The notes: generated from the sequence alone by a model not told the origin. 64,000 nucleotides of DNA from Pseudomonas sp. MYb118 (GCF_040947875.1 NZ_JBFRXN010000002.1:3224001-3288000); one strand, 5' to 3'; shown: positions 52,278 to 62,701, counted from the first letter of the stretch. Program-made: numbers and translations.

Positions 52278-53159
52278 TTATTTGGCCGGCTTCAACACCA
52301 ACCACAACGCCGCCGCAATCAACACCCCGCCATACACATGCGCCATCGACAGCGGCTCATCGAGAAACATCGCTCCCCACAACACCCCGAACGGCGGGAT
52401 CGCGAAGGTCACGGTCGAGGACTTCACCGGGCCGATCGAGCTGAGCAAACGGAAGTAGATGATGTAGGCGAACGCCGTGCACACCAGGCCCAACCCCAGC
52501 AATGACAGCCAGACATTCCAGCCGCCCCAGCTTGCCGGTGGCTGGCTGAGTGCGCTGTAGCCGAACAGTGGCAGCAGGAACAACGTCGCCCCGAGCATGC
52601 TGCCCAGGGCCGACAGGCGACTGTCCAGCCCACCGGCCTGATCGAGCCAGCGCCGCGCGAGGAAACCGGCGAAGCCGTAGCAGGTGGTGGCCAGCAGGCA
52701 GGCGAGGGCGCCCATCAGCAGCGGCATATCAAACGCCACCGGGCCGGCGCGGGTCAGTACGCCCACCCCGAACAGGCCGAGGAACACGCCACCCAGTTTG
52801 GCCGCCGTCAGCCGTTCATGGAAAAACAGACCGCCGATCAACACCCCCATCAGCGGCGTGGTGGCGTTGAAGATCGCCGAGTAACCGGCCGGCAACACCT
52901 GGGCTGCGACCGAGTAGAGCGTCGCCGGAATGCCGGAGTTGATCACCCCGAGCAGCATCACGGTTTTCAGCTTGCCCTTGAAATCCCAGCGCACGCGCAG
53001 CAGGCCGAGAATCACCAGCAAGCCGACCGCGGCAATCGACACGCGGAAAAACGCCGTGGGAATGGTGCCGATCACCGGGGCGATGATGCGCATGAACAGG
53101 AAGCTCGCACCCCAGATGGCCGCCAGCGACAGCAGACGTACAAGATCGACAGGGCTCAC
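52278..53159 (-). CDS. EamA/DMT-family transporter
   Basis: 293 residues, ten TM segments in two EamA repeats (LAAIWGASFLFMRIIAPVIG at the N-terminus; FAYIIYFRLLSSIGPVKSST in the second repeat). Exporter of amino acids or other metabolites; substrate unknown. Starts with GTG 53159 behind AAGGAG. Confidence 0.9.
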   Translation of the reverse strand: MSPVDLVRLLSLAAIWGASFLFMRIIAPVIGTIPTAFFRVSIAAVGLLVILGLLRVRWDFKGKLKTVMLLGVINSGIPATLYSVAAQVLPAGYSAIFNATTPLMGVLIGGLFFHERLTAAKLGGVFLGLFGVGVLTRAGPVAFDMPLLMGALACLLATTCYGFAGFLARRWLDQAGGLDSRLSALGSMLGATLFLLPLFGYSALSQPPASWGGWNVWLSLLGLGLVCTAFAYIIYFRLLSSIGPVKSSTVTFAIPPFGVLWGAMFLDEPLSMAHVYGGVLIAAALWLVLKPAK

Positions 53160-53231
53160 GGTGCACTCCTTCCATTGACGGGGGCGAGAGTGTTGCCGAG
53201 AGCCCTGTGGATGGCAACCGAAAAACCGGCA

Positions 53232-54857
53232 TCAAATTACAAAGCGTGTCACCAGGCCGTTGAGGTCGATGGCCAGCCGCGACAGTTCCTGGCTGGCGGC
53301 CGAAGTCTGGGTGGCACCGGCGGCGGTCTGGGTCGACAGGTCGCGGATGGTCACCAGGTTCTGGTCGACTTCGCGGGCCACCAGCGCCTGTTGTTCGGCG
53401 GCGCTGGCGATGACCAGGTTGCGCTCGTTGATCTGCGAAATCGACGCGGTGATTTTTTCCAGGGCGTTGCCGGCGCTGTTGGCCCGACGCAGGGTCTGGT
53501 TGGCCTGTTCGGCGCTGCTTTGCAACGCGGTGACCGTGGAGCCGGTGCCCTGCTGGATGTTGCTAATCATCAGCTCGATTTCTTCGGTGGAATTCTGCGT
53601 GCGTTGCGCCAGCGAGCGCACCTCGTCGGCGACCACGGCAAACCCGCGTCCGGCTTCACCGGCCCGGGCGGCTTCGATGGCGGCATTGAGTGCCAGCAGA
53701 TTGGTCTGCCCGGCAATGCCGCGGATCACCTCCAGCACCTTGCTGATGTCCTGCGCCTGCGCTGCCAGCCCCTCGGCCTGCGCCGAAGCGTCGAGGACTT
53801 CGCTGACCAGGCCCTGGATTGCGCTGATGGTCTCGCTGACCTGCACATGCCCGTGCTTGCTGTCCTCGTTCGACGCCTGCGAGGCTTCGGCACTGGACAC
53901 GGCATTGGCGGCCACTTCGTCCACGGCGCTGCTCATCTCGGTGACGGCGGTGGCAGCCATTTCGATCTGGTCGTTCTGCTGTTGCAGGCCACGGGTGCTT
54001 TCCTCCATCACCGAGCTCATTTCCTCGGCCGCGGATGCCAGTTGCCGTGCCGAATCGCTGATGCCGCGGATGGTCGAGCGCAGGTTGCCCTGCATGTCGG
54101 CCAGGGCTGAAAGCAGCAAGGCGGCTTCGTCCTTGCCAGCGCTGACGATCTGCCCGCTGAGGTCGCCGTCGGCAATCCGGCGCGCGGCGCTCAGGGCCTG
54201 ATTGATCGGCGTGGTGATGCTGCGGGTCAAGGCCCAGGCCAGCAGCAAGGTGGCGAGCAGGGCCACGATGATGATTACGCCGACGATCCACAGCGCCCGT
54301 TCGTACATGGCCGCTGCGGCCTTGGCGGCTTCATCGGCGCCTTGCTGGTTGAAGCTGATCAACGCCTCCAGCGCTTGATCGACCTTGCCACCCTGAGGCG
54401 CCAGTTCATCGTTGAGGCGGGTGAAGGCCCGCTCATTCTGGCCGGCGGCAATGTGAGCGATGATCTGATCGAGGATCGACAGATATTTACCGACCTCGCT
54501 TGTCAGGGTGGCGAGCATGGCTCGTTCCTGATCGGTGGACAGCGTGGCCTGGTAGTCCTCCAGGCGCTTGAGCAGTTCCTGACGCTGGCCGTTGAGAATG
54601 CCCTTGCTGGTGTCGCGCACCGATTTTTCGTTGACGGTGATCACGCGCAACGACTCCAGGCGGATCCGCGCCATGTTGGCGGCGCTGTCGTGCATGCTTT
54701 CGATGTTGGGCATCCACACTTGCTCGATGACCGCCGCGCTCTCGCGCAGGCTCGCCATCTGACGCAGGTTGAGCAGTCCGACCAAGACAAGAAGGGTCGC
54801 CAGTACGGCGAAACTCAGACTCGCGCGCACACCGATGCGCAGGTTCCTTATAGGCAT
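53232..54857 (-). CDS. Methyl-accepting chemotaxis protein
   Basis: 541 residues. TM1 at about 10-30, a periplasmic four-helix sensor (31-188), TM2 ([21 protein letters not shown]), a HAMP domain ([20 protein letters not shown]) and a cytoplasmic signalling hairpin with the conserved tip [20 protein letters not shown]. No C-terminal CheR-binding pentapeptide. The sensor is helical and short, so small ligands such as carboxylates are plausible; not determined. Its cytoplasmic length resembles the 40-heptad class. Confidence 0.95.
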   Translation of the reverse strand: MPIRNLRIGVRASLSFAVLATLLVLVGLLNLRQMASLRESAAVIEQVWMPNIESMHDSAANMARIRLESLRVITVNEKSVRDTSKGILNGQRQELLKRLEDYQATLSTDQERAMLATLTSEVGKYLSILDQIIAHIAAGQNERAFTRLNDELAPQGGKVDQALEALISFNQQGADEAAKAAAAMYERALWIVGVIIIVALLATLLLAWALTRSITTPINQALSAARRIADGDLSGQIVSAGKDEAALLLSALADMQGNLRSTIRGISDSARQLASAAEEMSSVMEESTRGLQQQNDQIEMAATAVTEMSSAVDEVAANAVSSAEASQASNEDSKHGHVQVSETISAIQGLVSEVLDASAQAEGLAAQAQDISKVLEVIRGIAGQTNLLALNAAIEAARAGEAGRGFAVVADEVRSLAQRTQNSTEEIELMISNIQQGTGSTVTALQSSAEQANQTLRRANSAGNALEKITASISQINERNLVIASAAEQQALVAREVDQNLVTIRDLSTQTAAGATQTSAASQELSRLAIDLNGLVTRFVI

Positions 54858-54935
54858 GAAATTGCTCCTTGGATGTAGGGATAGGGGGGAGTCCTCGTTG
54901 GCCGAAGATCTTGTTTTGGAGGGGTGAAGGCGGCG

Positions 54936-54964
54936 TATATATCAAAGTGCCATCATTTTGGTAA
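54936..54964 (-). promoter_or_regulatory. Candidate promoter for the MCP gene
   Basis: On the minus strand TTACCA (54964-54959) and TATATA (54941-54936) are 17 bases apart. No flagellar sigma-28 or sigma-54 motif was seen. The 54965-55269 part of the gap has a CGTTT-N7-AAACG/TTGACTAAACGGTCGA quasi-palindrome (55122-55143) and no gene. Confidence 0.35.
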
Positions 54965-55269
54965 GACCACTCCGCGCCCCCTGCGCGGGTGGAAAGCAGC
55001 GCGGCGCGAAAGCAGAAAAACATCGCTCGAGCGGATCGCTGGTGCAGATTGGATCCGAAAGCCGCGAGATCCGAGGGCTGCAGGTGAAACGGTTCATCAG
55101 ATCGTTATGGGCTTTTTTATTCGTTTGTTGACTAAACGGTCGACTTAAAAAAACCGAAAAAACATCTGTAACCGGATGAATCATCCACACAACGGCGGAA
55201 ATTGCGCTTCTCCTGCAACGCGTTCACTGGCTAAGCTCAGGTCTTCCGAATTCCCGCAGAGGTCTCACC

Positions 55270-56988
55270 ATGCCGCAGCAATGGCCCGCCGCCGATATCG
55301 CCCGAATGGTCCTCGATGGCTTTGATGATTATCGCGAGCATTTTCGCCAGATCACCGACGGCGCCCGGGCGCGTTTCGAGCAGGCGCAGTGGCAGGCGAC
55401 CCAGGAGGCCTCGGCGGCACGGATCAACCTCTACGAAGAAAAAGTCGGCGAGACGGTCCGGCGGTTGCGCACGGCGTTCGACAGCGACACCCTGGACGTC
55501 AGTTGCTGGCCGCTGGTCAAGAGCGCCTACATCAGCCTGATCGACCTGCGCTTCGACGATGAGTTGTCCGAGACCTGGTACAACTCGATCTTCTGCGGGC
55601 TGTTCAGCCATGACCTGATCAGCGACGGCTGCATGTTCATCCACACCACCCGGCCGAGCCTGCGCCGGGCTCGCGCGGCGCAAACCCGCACCTACAGGCC
55701 CGAAGGCCACCTGTCAGAGATGCTTGCGAGCATTTTTGCCGACTACCGTTTCAGCGAGGATTACGCCGACCTGCCCGGCGACCTGTGCCGCCTCGAAGCG
55801 CAACTGCGCGAGAACCTGCCGGACTGGGTGTGCAAGGACCCGGACCTGAGTGTCGAGCTGTTTTCCTCGGTGCTGTACCGCAACAAGGGCGCGTACCTGG
55901 TGGGGCGCATCTTCACCGCCGATGAACAATGGCCGCTGGCGATCCCGCTGCTGCACCTGGAGGGGCGTGGCATCCAGATCGACGCGCTGATCACCGACGA
56001 AGCCGACGTGTCGATCATCTTCTCCTTCACCCGTTCGTATTTCATGGTGGATGTGCCGGTGCCCGCGGAGTTCATCGGCTTTTTGAAGCGCATCCTGCCG
56101 GGCAAGCACATCGCCGAGCTGTACACCTCGATCGGCTTCTACAAGCATGGTAAGTCGGAGTTCTACCGGGCGCTGATCAATCACCTGGCCAACACCGACG
56201 ACCGCTTCATCATGGCTCCCGGCGTGCGCGGCATGGTGATGAGCGTGTTCACCCTGCCGGGTTTCAACACCGTGTTCAAAATCATCAAGGACCGTTTTTC
56301 GCCGTCGAAGAACGTCGACCGCGCCACGGTGATCGAGAAATACCGGCTGGTGAAAAGTGTCGACCGCGTCGGGCGCATGGCCGACACCCAGGAGTTCGCC
56401 GACTTCCGTTTCCCCTTGGACAAGTTCGAACCGGCGTGCCTGGAAGAGCTGCTGGACGTGGCGCCGTCGACGGTGTCGGTGGAAGGTGACACGGTGCTGA
56501 TCCGCCACTGCTGGACCGAGCGGCGCATGACCCCGCTCAACCTGTACCTGGACAACGCCAACGAAGCGCAGGTGCGCGAGGCGCTGGAAGACTACGGCCT
56601 GGCCATCAAGCAACTGGCGGCGGCCAACATCTTTCCCGGTGACATGCTGCTGAAGAACTTCGGCGTTACCCGCCACGGCCGCGTGGTGTTTTATGACTAC
56701 GACGAAATCTGCTTTCTGACCGAGGCCAACTTCCGCCACATCCCGGCGCCACGTACGCCCGAGGACGAGATGGCTTCGGAGCCGTGGTATTCGATCGGGC
56801 CGCTGGATGTGTTCCCCGAGGAATTCCCGCCGTTCCTGTTCGCCGATTCGGCGCAGCGCAAGTTGTTCGACCAGTTGCATGGCGAGTTGTACAACGCCGA
56901 TTACTGGAAGGGCTTGCAGGAGGCGATTCGGGCGGGGAAGGTGATCGATGTGTTTCCGTATCGGCGCAGGGGGCTTGATGGTGAGTAG
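55270..56988 (+). CDS. aceK: Isocitrate dehydrogenase kinase/phosphatase
   Basis: A 572-residue bifunctional enzyme that phosphorylates and dephosphorylates isocitrate dehydrogenase to split flux between the TCA cycle and the glyoxylate shunt. [14 protein letters not shown] is the AceK kinase-like ATP loop, and [28 protein letters not shown] holds the catalytic Asp and metal residues. Monocistronic, away from aceA/aceB, as usual in Pseudomonas. Confidence 0.96.
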   Translation: MPQQWPAADIARMVLDGFDDYREHFRQITDGARARFEQAQWQATQEASAARINLYEEKVGETVRRLRTAFDSDTLDVSCWPLVKSAYISLIDLRFDDELSETWYNSIFCGLFSHDLISDGCMFIHTTRPSLRRARAAQTRTYRPEGHLSEMLASIFADYRFSEDYADLPGDLCRLEAQLRENLPDWVCKDPDLSVELFSSVLYRNKGAYLVGRIFTADEQWPLAIPLLHLEGRGIQIDALITDEADVSIIFSFTRSYFMVDVPVPAEFIGFLKRILPGKHIAELYTSIGFYKHGKSEFYRALINHLANTDDRFIMAPGVRGMVMSVFTLPGFNTVFKIIKDRFSPSKNVDRATVIEKYRLVKSVDRVGRMADTQEFADFRFPLDKFEPACLEELLDVAPSTVSVEGDTVLIRHCWTERRMTPLNLYLDNANEAQVREALEDYGLAIKQLAAANIFPGDMLLKNFGVTRHGRVVFYDYDEICFLTEANFRHIPAPRTPEDEMASEPWYSIGPLDVFPEEFPPFLFADSAQRKLFDQLHGELYNADYWKGLQEAIRAGKVIDVFPYRRRGLDGE

Positions 56989-57001
56989 CCAGGGCTGACG
57001 C

Positions 57002-57090
57002 CATCGCGAGCAGGCTCGCTCCCACAGAGGATCGGCAGTGACCACAAAATTTGGGTACACCACCGCTCACTGTGGGAGCGAGCCTGTCGA
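57002..57090. repeat. REPIN 11 with a decayed right arm
   Basis: The left arm is an intact CCTG-subtype unit. The right arm reads TGTGGGAGCGAGCCTGTCGA and then diverges, losing the TGCTCGCGATG end. This is the only half-broken copy among those seen. Confidence 0.85.
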
Positions 57091-57109
57091 AACGTCGCAC
57101 CGTCGCGAT

Positions 57110-57126
57110 CGACCGCGCAGCGGTCG
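57110..57126. other. GC-rich hairpin before hrpA
   Basis: CGACCGC-GCA-GCGGTCG, 7 perfect bp, 55 bases before the hrpA start and just after the broken REPIN arm. No T-run. Role unknown. Confidence 0.4.
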
Positions 57127-57181
57127 CAAAATCTGCGACAATCGCTCCCTTGCGCCACTAGACGACTGAATTGCGTAGCTG

Positions 57182-60100
57182 ATGACCAACGAATCGCCCT
57201 CCATCGACAAACTGCTGAAAAACCTCGATCACGCCATGCTCGCCGACCGTCACCGGCTGCGGCGGCAGTTGCTTGAGCTGCGCAAGAAGCCCGACGAGGC
57301 CAAGCTGGCCCAGTGGGTGACGCGCCTGCAGGCGTCCTGCGATCAGGTGCTGGCGCGCAAGGCCAGCCTGCCGGTGATTCGTTACGACGACAGCCTGCCG
57401 ATTGCGGCCAAGCGCGACGAGATCAAGAAGGCCCTGGAAAAACACCAGGTGCTGATCATCGCCGGCGAAACCGGTTCGGGTAAAACCACCCAGTTGCCGA
57501 AGATCTGCCTGGAGATCGGCCGCGGCCAGCATGGCCTGATCGGCCACACCCAGCCACGTCGAATCGCCGCGCGCAGTGTCGCCAGTCGGGTCGCCGAGGA
57601 ACTGGGCACGCCGTTGGGCGCGCTGGTCGGTTATCAGGTGCGTTTCGAGGACCAGAGCGACGCCAACACGCTGATCAAGCTGATGACCGACGGCATCCTG
57701 CTGGCGGAAACCCAAAACGATCGCTACCTGGAACGCTACGACACGATCATCGTCGACGAAGCCCACGAGCGCAGCCTCAACATCGACTTCCTGCTGGGCT
57801 ATCTCAAGACTCTGCTGCCGCGTCGTCCGGACCTGAAAGTCATCATCACCTCGGCGACCATCGACCTGGAGCGCTTTTCCAAACACTTCGACGATGCGCC
57901 AATCGTCGAAGTCTCCGGCCGCACGTTCCCGGTGGAAACCTGGTATCGCCCGCTGACCCTGGAACAGGACGAAGAAGGCAACCGGGTCGAGGACGACCTG
58001 ACCGTGGACCAGGCGATCCTCGCCACCCTCGACGAAATCGCCGCCTATGAGCGCAGCGAGCGCCGCGGCCCGGGCGACGTGCTGGTGTTCCTGCCCGGCG
58101 AACGGGAGATCCGCGACGCCGCCGACATGCTGCGCAAGGCCCAGCTCAAGCACACCGAAATCCTGCCGTTGTACGCACGGCTGTCGCCGGCCGAGCAGCA
58201 GCGGATTTTCCAGTCGCACCCAGGGCGTCGCGTGGTGCTGGCGACCAACGTCGCGGAAACTTCGCTGACGGTGCCGGGCATTCGCTACGTGATCGACAGC
58301 GGCACCGCGCGCATCAGCCGCTACAGCTACCGCGCCAAGGTCCAGCGCCTGCCCATCGAGGCGATTTCCCAAGCCAGCGCCAACCAGCGTAAAGGTCGTT
58401 GCGGACGGGTCGAGCCGGGTATCTGCGTGCGCCTGTACAGCGAAGAGGATTTCCTGGGGCGCCCGGAATTCACCGACCCGGAGATCCTGCGCACCAACCT
58501 GGCGGCGGTGATCCTGCAGATGCTGCATCTGCGCCTCGGCGAAATCACCGCGTTCCCGTTCATCGAGCCGCCGGATGGCAAGGCCATCAGCGACGGTTTC
58601 AACCTGCTGCAAGAGCTGTCTGCGGTGGACCGCAACAGCCAGCTGACGCCGCTCGGCCGCCAATTGGCGCGCCTGCCGGTGGACCCGCGCATGGGCCGCA
58701 TGCTGCTGGAAGCGGCGAAGCTGGGCAGTTTGCAGGAAGTGTTGATCGTTGCCAGCGCCATGTCGATCCAGGACCCGCGCGAGCGTCCGCCCGAGCGCCA
58801 GCAAGCGGCGGACCAGGCCCACGCGCAATGGAAGGATGCCGACTCGGACTTCGCCGCGCTGGTCAATCTGTGGCGAGGTTTCGAAGAGCAGCGCCAGGCG
58901 TTGACGGCCAACCCGTTGCGCAACTGGTGCCGCAAGAATTTCCTCAACTACCTGCGTCTGCGCGAGTGGCGCGACTCCCATCGGCAGTTGAGCCTGATCT
59001 GCCGTGACCTGCAGTTGAGCCTCAACAAGGAGCCGGCGGACTACCCGAAACTGCACAAGGCGGTGCTGGTGGGCCTGCTCAGCCAGATCGGCCAGAAAAC
59101 CGAAGAGGGCGATTACCTCGGTGCCCGTCAGCGGCGCTTCTGGATTCACCCGTCGTCGGGCATCGGCAAGAAGCGCCCGCAGTGGCTGATGACCGCCGAG
59201 CTGGTGGAGACCACCAAGCTCTACGCGCGCATGGTGGCCAAGATCGACGCCGACTGGATCGAGCCGCTGGCCGGGCACCTGATCAAGAAAAACCACTTCG
59301 AACCGCATTGGGAGAAGAAGCGCGGCCAGGTGGTGGCCTACGAGCAGATCACCCTGTTCGGGCTGATCGTGGTCGGTCGCCGGCCGGTGCATTTCGGCCC
59401 CGTGGACCCAGTGGTCTCGCGCGAACTGTTCATCCGCGAAGGCCTGGTGCGGGGCGAGATCCAGTCGAAGGCCAAGTGCCTCTCGGCCAATGCACGTCTG
59501 CTCGAACAACTCGACGAGCTGGAAGCCAAGGCGCGTCGGCGCGACATCCTCGCCGATGAGGAAACCCTCTACGCCTTCTACGAGGCGCGGCTGCCGGCGG
59601 AGATTCACCAGACGGCGACGTTCGACAGCTGGTACCGGGTCAACAGCCAGAAGAACCCGCAGTTGTTGATCATGCGCGAAGAAGACGTGCTGGCCCGCGA
59701 AGCCAGTGAAGTCACCGCCATGCAGTACCCGGACACCCTGCACATTGGCGACCTGGAACTGGCGCTCAGTTACCACTTCGAACCCAATCACCCGCGTGAC
59801 GGCGTGACCCTGCGCGTGCCGGCGCCGCTGTTGCCGATGTTGCCACCGGAGCGCCTGGAGTGGCTGGTGCCGGGGGTGATCGAGGCCAAGTGCATTGCGT
59901 TGGTGCGTAATCTGCCCAAGGCCCTGCGCAAGAACTTCGTGCCGGTGCCGGACTTCGTCAAGGCGGCGTTGCAGCGTATGACCTTTGCCGAGGGTTCGTT
60001 GCCCCAGGCCTTGGGGCGTGAACTGTTGCGCATGACTGGGGCGCGGGTCAGCGATGAAGCCTGGGCGGAAGCGGCGCAGCAGGTCGAAAGCCATCTGCGC

Positions 60101-61093
60101 ATGAACCTGGAAATCGTTGACGGCCAGGGCAAGTTCCTCGGTGAAGGGCGTGACCTGGCGGAACTGACGGCACGGTTTGCCGAGGCGAGTCAGGCCGCAC
60201 TGGCAGTGCCGCAAACTGCGAAGAGCCAGCAGCCGGTGGAAGCGAAAGGCTTCGCGGCGGTAGCGGAAAAAACCCAGCAGAAGATTGCCGGGCTGTCGAT
60301 GACGGTCTATCCGGCGTTGGTGGAAGAGGGCGGCACGGTCAAGGAAGGGCGGTTCTCGACGCCGGCCGAAGCCGAGTTCCAGCACCGCCGCGCCTTGCAG
60401 CGCCTGCTCATGCAGCAACTGGCCGAATCGGCGAAGTTCCTGCGCGGCAAGTTGCCGGGGCTGACCGAGCTGGGCCTGCTGTACCGCGACATGGGGCGCG
60501 TCGATGCACTGGTCGAAGACATCCTGCTGGCCAGCCTCGACAGTTGCATCCTCGACGGTGAAGACCCGTTGCCTCGCGACGGTGCCGGGCTGGCGGCGCT
60601 GGCCGAACGCAAGCGTGGCGCCTGGACCGAGCATGCCGAGCGCGTGGCCAGGCTGACCCTGGACATTCTCAAGCTCTGGCACGGGCTGCAAAAGCGCTTC
60701 AAGGGCAAGATCGACCTGGCCCAGGCGGTGGCCCTGAACGACATCAAGCAGCAGCTCAGCCAACTGGTGTACCCGGGGTTCGTGCGCGAAACGCCGATGC
60801 AGTGGCTCAAGGAGTTGCCGCGTTACCTCAAGGCCATCGAGCAGCGTTTCGAGAAGCTCGGCGCCCAGGTGCAGAAGGATCGGGTCTGGAGTGGCGAGTT
60901 GTCGGCCCTGTGGACTCAATACCAGACCCGCGCCGCCAAACACGCCCAGGAAGGCAAGCGCGACCCGCAGCTGGAGCTGTACCGCTGGTGGCTGGAGGAA
61001 TACCGGGTGTCGCTGTTCGCCCAACAGCTGGGGACCAAGGTGCCGATTTCCGATAAGCGCCTGGCCAAGCAGTGGACCCAGGTCGAAGCCTGA
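57182..61093 (+). CDS. hrpA: ATP-dependent RNA helicase HrpA
   Basis: A 1303-residue DEAH-box helicase. Walker A GETGSGKT at residues 95-102, DEAH at 192-195, SAT at 224-226, motif VI QRKGRCGR in the second RecA domain, then HA2, OB-fold and the long DUF3418 C-terminal region typical of HrpA. HrpA is implicated in mRNA processing and rescue of stalled ribosomes. Start ATG 57182 lacks a strong ribosome site. A long antisense frame overlaps it and is treated as a shadow. Confidence 0.96.
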   Translation: MTNESPSIDKLLKNLDHAMLADRHRLRRQLLELRKKPDEAKLAQWVTRLQASCDQVLARKASLPVIRYDDSLPIAAKRDEIKKALEKHQVLIIAGETGSGKTTQLPKICLEIGRGQHGLIGHTQPRRIAARSVASRVAEELGTPLGALVGYQVRFEDQSDANTLIKLMTDGILLAETQNDRYLERYDTIIVDEAHERSLNIDFLLGYLKTLLPRRPDLKVIITSATIDLERFSKHFDDAPIVEVSGRTFPVETWYRPLTLEQDEEGNRVEDDLTVDQAILATLDEIAAYERSERRGPGDVLVFLPGEREIRDAADMLRKAQLKHTEILPLYARLSPAEQQRIFQSHPGRRVVLATNVAETSLTVPGIRYVIDSGTARISRYSYRAKVQRLPIEAISQASANQRKGRCGRVEPGICVRLYSEEDFLGRPEFTDPEILRTNLAAVILQMLHLRLGEITAFPFIEPPDGKAISDGFNLLQELSAVDRNSQLTPLGRQLARLPVDPRMGRMLLEAAKLGSLQEVLIVASAMSIQDPRERPPERQQAADQAHAQWKDADSDFAALVNLWRGFEEQRQALTANPLRNWCRKNFLNYLRLREWRDSHRQLSLICRDLQLSLNKEPADYPKLHKAVLVGLLSQIGQKTEEGDYLGARQRRFWIHPSSGIGKKRPQWLMTAELVETTKLYARMVAKIDADWIEPLAGHLIKKNHFEPHWEKKRGQVVAYEQITLFGLIVVGRRPVHFGPVDPVVSRELFIREGLVRGEIQSKAKCLSANARLLEQLDELEAKARRRDILADEETLYAFYEARLPAEIHQTATFDSWYRVNSQKNPQLLIMREEDVLAREASEVTAMQYPDTLHIGDLELALSYHFEPNHPRDGVTLRVPAPLLPMLPPERLEWLVPGVIEAKCIALVRNLPKALRKNFVPVPDFVKAALQRMTFAEGSLPQALGRELLRMTGARVSDEAWAEAAQQVESHLRMNLEIVDGQGKFLGEGRDLAELTARFAEASQAALAVPQTAKSQQPVEAKGFAAVAEKTQQKIAGLSMTVYPALVEEGGTVKEGRFSTPAEAEFQHRRALQRLLMQQLAESAKFLRGKLPGLTELGLLYRDMGRVDALVEDILLASLDSCILDGEDPLPRDGAGLAALAERKRGAWTEHAERVARLTLDILKLWHGLQKRFKGKIDLAQAVALNDIKQQLSQLVYPGFVRETPMQWLKELPRYLKAIEQRFEKLGAQVQKDRVWSGELSALWTQYQTRAAKHAQEGKRDPQLELYRWWLEEYRVSLFAQQLGTKVPISDKRLAKQWTQVEA

Positions 61094-61111
61094 CCTCTGG
61101 TTGCATGAACC

Positions 61112-61215
61112 CCTGTGGGAGCGAGCCTGCTCGCGATGGACGTCAACGATGACTCGGGAAGCCTGACACCCCGCGGTGTTCTGGCGTTCATCGCGAGCAG
61201 GCTCGCTCCCACAGG
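61112..61215. repeat. REPIN 12
   Basis: 27-bp perfect CCTG-subtype arms in the hrpA-fabH-like gap. Confidence 0.9.
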
Positions 61216-61253
61216 TGCTGTGCTCGTTACCACAGGGAACGGGCCAAAATTCT

Positions 61254-61285
61254 GCATTTATGGCAAACTTCGCGACCATAAATGC
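61254..61285. promoter_or_regulatory. 10-bp inverted repeat upstream of the FabH-like gene
   Basis: GCATTTATGG and CCATAAATGC are perfect complements with a 12-base spacer, 146 bases before the start. Lack of a T-run and the AT-rich half-sites suggest a protein operator. No known regulator was identified. The rest of 61216-61431 shows no gene. Confidence 0.5.
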
Positions 61286-61431
61286 CGGTTTCGCGGTCCA
61301 GAGCCTCTGCCTGGGCTGGATGTCGGAATAAAGCGATGCCAGGTTTGCGTCCCCGGGATGGGAATAGACCCTTTGTGTATTGGTACGTCGGTGCCAATGC
61401 TTTCTGCCTGAATCAATTTCGAGAAACGACC

Positions 61432-62553
61432 ATGCATAACGTCGTCATCAGCGGCACCGGCCTCTATACCCCGGCCAACAGCATCTCCAACGAAGAACTG
61501 GTGCAGTCTTTCAATACCTACGTCGCGCAGTTCAACGCCGACAACGCCGACGCCATCGCCCGTGGCGAAGTCCAGGCCCTGACCGAATCCAGCGCCGCGT
61601 TCATCGAGAAGGCATCCGGCATCAAGAGCCGCTTCGTCATGGACAAGGAAGGCATCCTCGACCCGCAGCGCATGACGCCGCGCCTGCCGGAGCGCTCCAA
61701 CGACGAGTGGTCGGTGCTCTGCCAGATGGCCATTGGTGCCGCCGAACAGGCCTTGCAGCGCGCCGGCAAGACCGCCGCCGACATCGACGGTGTGATCGTC
61801 GCCTGCTCCAACCTGCAACGCGCCTACCCGGCCATCGCCATCGAAGTCCAGGAAGCGTTGGGCATCGACGGTTTTGGTTATGACATGAACGTGGCGTGCT
61901 CCTCCGCCACTTTCGGCATCCAGGCCGCCGCCAACAGCATCCAGCTGGGCCAGGCCCGGGCGATCCTGATGGTCAACCCGGAAGTCTGCACCGGTCACCT
62001 GAACTTCCGCGACCGCGACAGCCACTTCATCTTCGGCGACGCCGCCACCGCGGTGATCATCGAGCGTGCCGACCAGGCCACGTCCAAGCACCAGTTCGAC
62101 ATCGTCAGCACCAAACTGCTGACCAAGTTCTCCAACAACATCCGCAACAACTTCGGTTTCCTCAACCGCGCAGCGGAAGAGGGCATCGGCACCCGCGACA
62201 AACTGTTCGTCCAGGAAGGTCGCAAGGTGTTCAAGGAAGTCTGCCCGATGGTCGCCGAGCTGATCGGCCAGCACCTGACCGAGAACCAGCTCAACGTCGC
62301 CGACGTCAAGCGCTTCTGGCTGCACCAGGCCAACCTCAGCATGAACCACCTGATCGTCAAAAAGCTGCTGGGCCGCGACGCGACCGAGCAGGAAGCCCCG
62401 GTGATCCTCGACACCTACGCCAACACCAGTTCGGCAGGTTCGGTGATCTCGTTCCACAAGAACCAGGACGACCTGGCCCCCGGCTCGCTGGCGGTGCTCA
62501 GTTCGTTCGGTGCCGGTTATTCGATTGGCAGTGTGATTCTGCGCAAGCTGTAA
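61432..62553 (+). CDS. Beta-ketoacyl-ACP synthase III-like (long FabH, PA3286 type)
   Basis: A 373-residue thiolase-fold synthase. Cys156 (NVACSSATFG), His298 (FWLHQANLSM) and Asn331 (TYANTSSAGS) form the FabH catalytic triad. The protein is about 50 residues longer than E. coli FabH, with an insertion near residues 30-60 (FNADNADAIARGEVQAL). The same long form in P. aeruginosa, PA3286, is reported to feed beta-oxidation octanoyl-CoA into fatty acid synthesis. ATG 61432 starts the conserved HNVVISGTGLY. Confidence 0.9.
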   Translation: MHNVVISGTGLYTPANSISNEELVQSFNTYVAQFNADNADAIARGEVQALTESSAAFIEKASGIKSRFVMDKEGILDPQRMTPRLPERSNDEWSVLCQMAIGAAEQALQRAGKTAADIDGVIVACSNLQRAYPAIAIEVQEALGIDGFGYDMNVACSSATFGIQAAANSIQLGQARAILMVNPEVCTGHLNFRDRDSHFIFGDAATAVIIERADQATSKHQFDIVSTKLLTKFSNNIRNNFGFLNRAAEEGIGTRDKLFVQEGRKVFKEVCPMVAELIGQHLTENQLNVADVKRFWLHQANLSMNHLIVKKLLGRDATEQEAPVILDTYANTSSAGSVISFHKNQDDLAPGSLAVLSSFGAGYSIGSVILRKL

Positions 62554-62570
62554 CTACGAAGCTGACATAC

Positions 62571-62662
62571 CCCCATCGCGAGCAGGCTCGCTCCCACAGG
62601 TGATCGCATTCCCACTGGAAACATGCGATCAACCTGTGGGAGCGAGCCTGCTCGCGATGGGG
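62571..62662. repeat. REPIN 13, extended stem
   Basis: CCTG-subtype arms extend inward with TGATCGCAT/ATGCGATCA, giving a stem of about 39 bp with a single bulged base and a roughly 13-base loop. Confidence 0.9.
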
Positions 62663-62701
62663 GCCAACGATGACGTGTGGCAAGGGTTGTACCCCAAACG
62701 C

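Noticed and set aside
57158..61279. 1373-codon open frame antisense to hrpA
   Set aside because: It mirrors a high-GC gene whose third-position bias keeps the opposite frame open. Its translation is low-complexity (Gln/Leu/Arg/Gly) without motifs, while hrpA is fully convincing.
10809..62662. Repeated palindromes as a CRISPR array
   Set aside because: Copies are tens of kilobases apart, each is an inverted doublet, there are no regular spacers and no cas genes.
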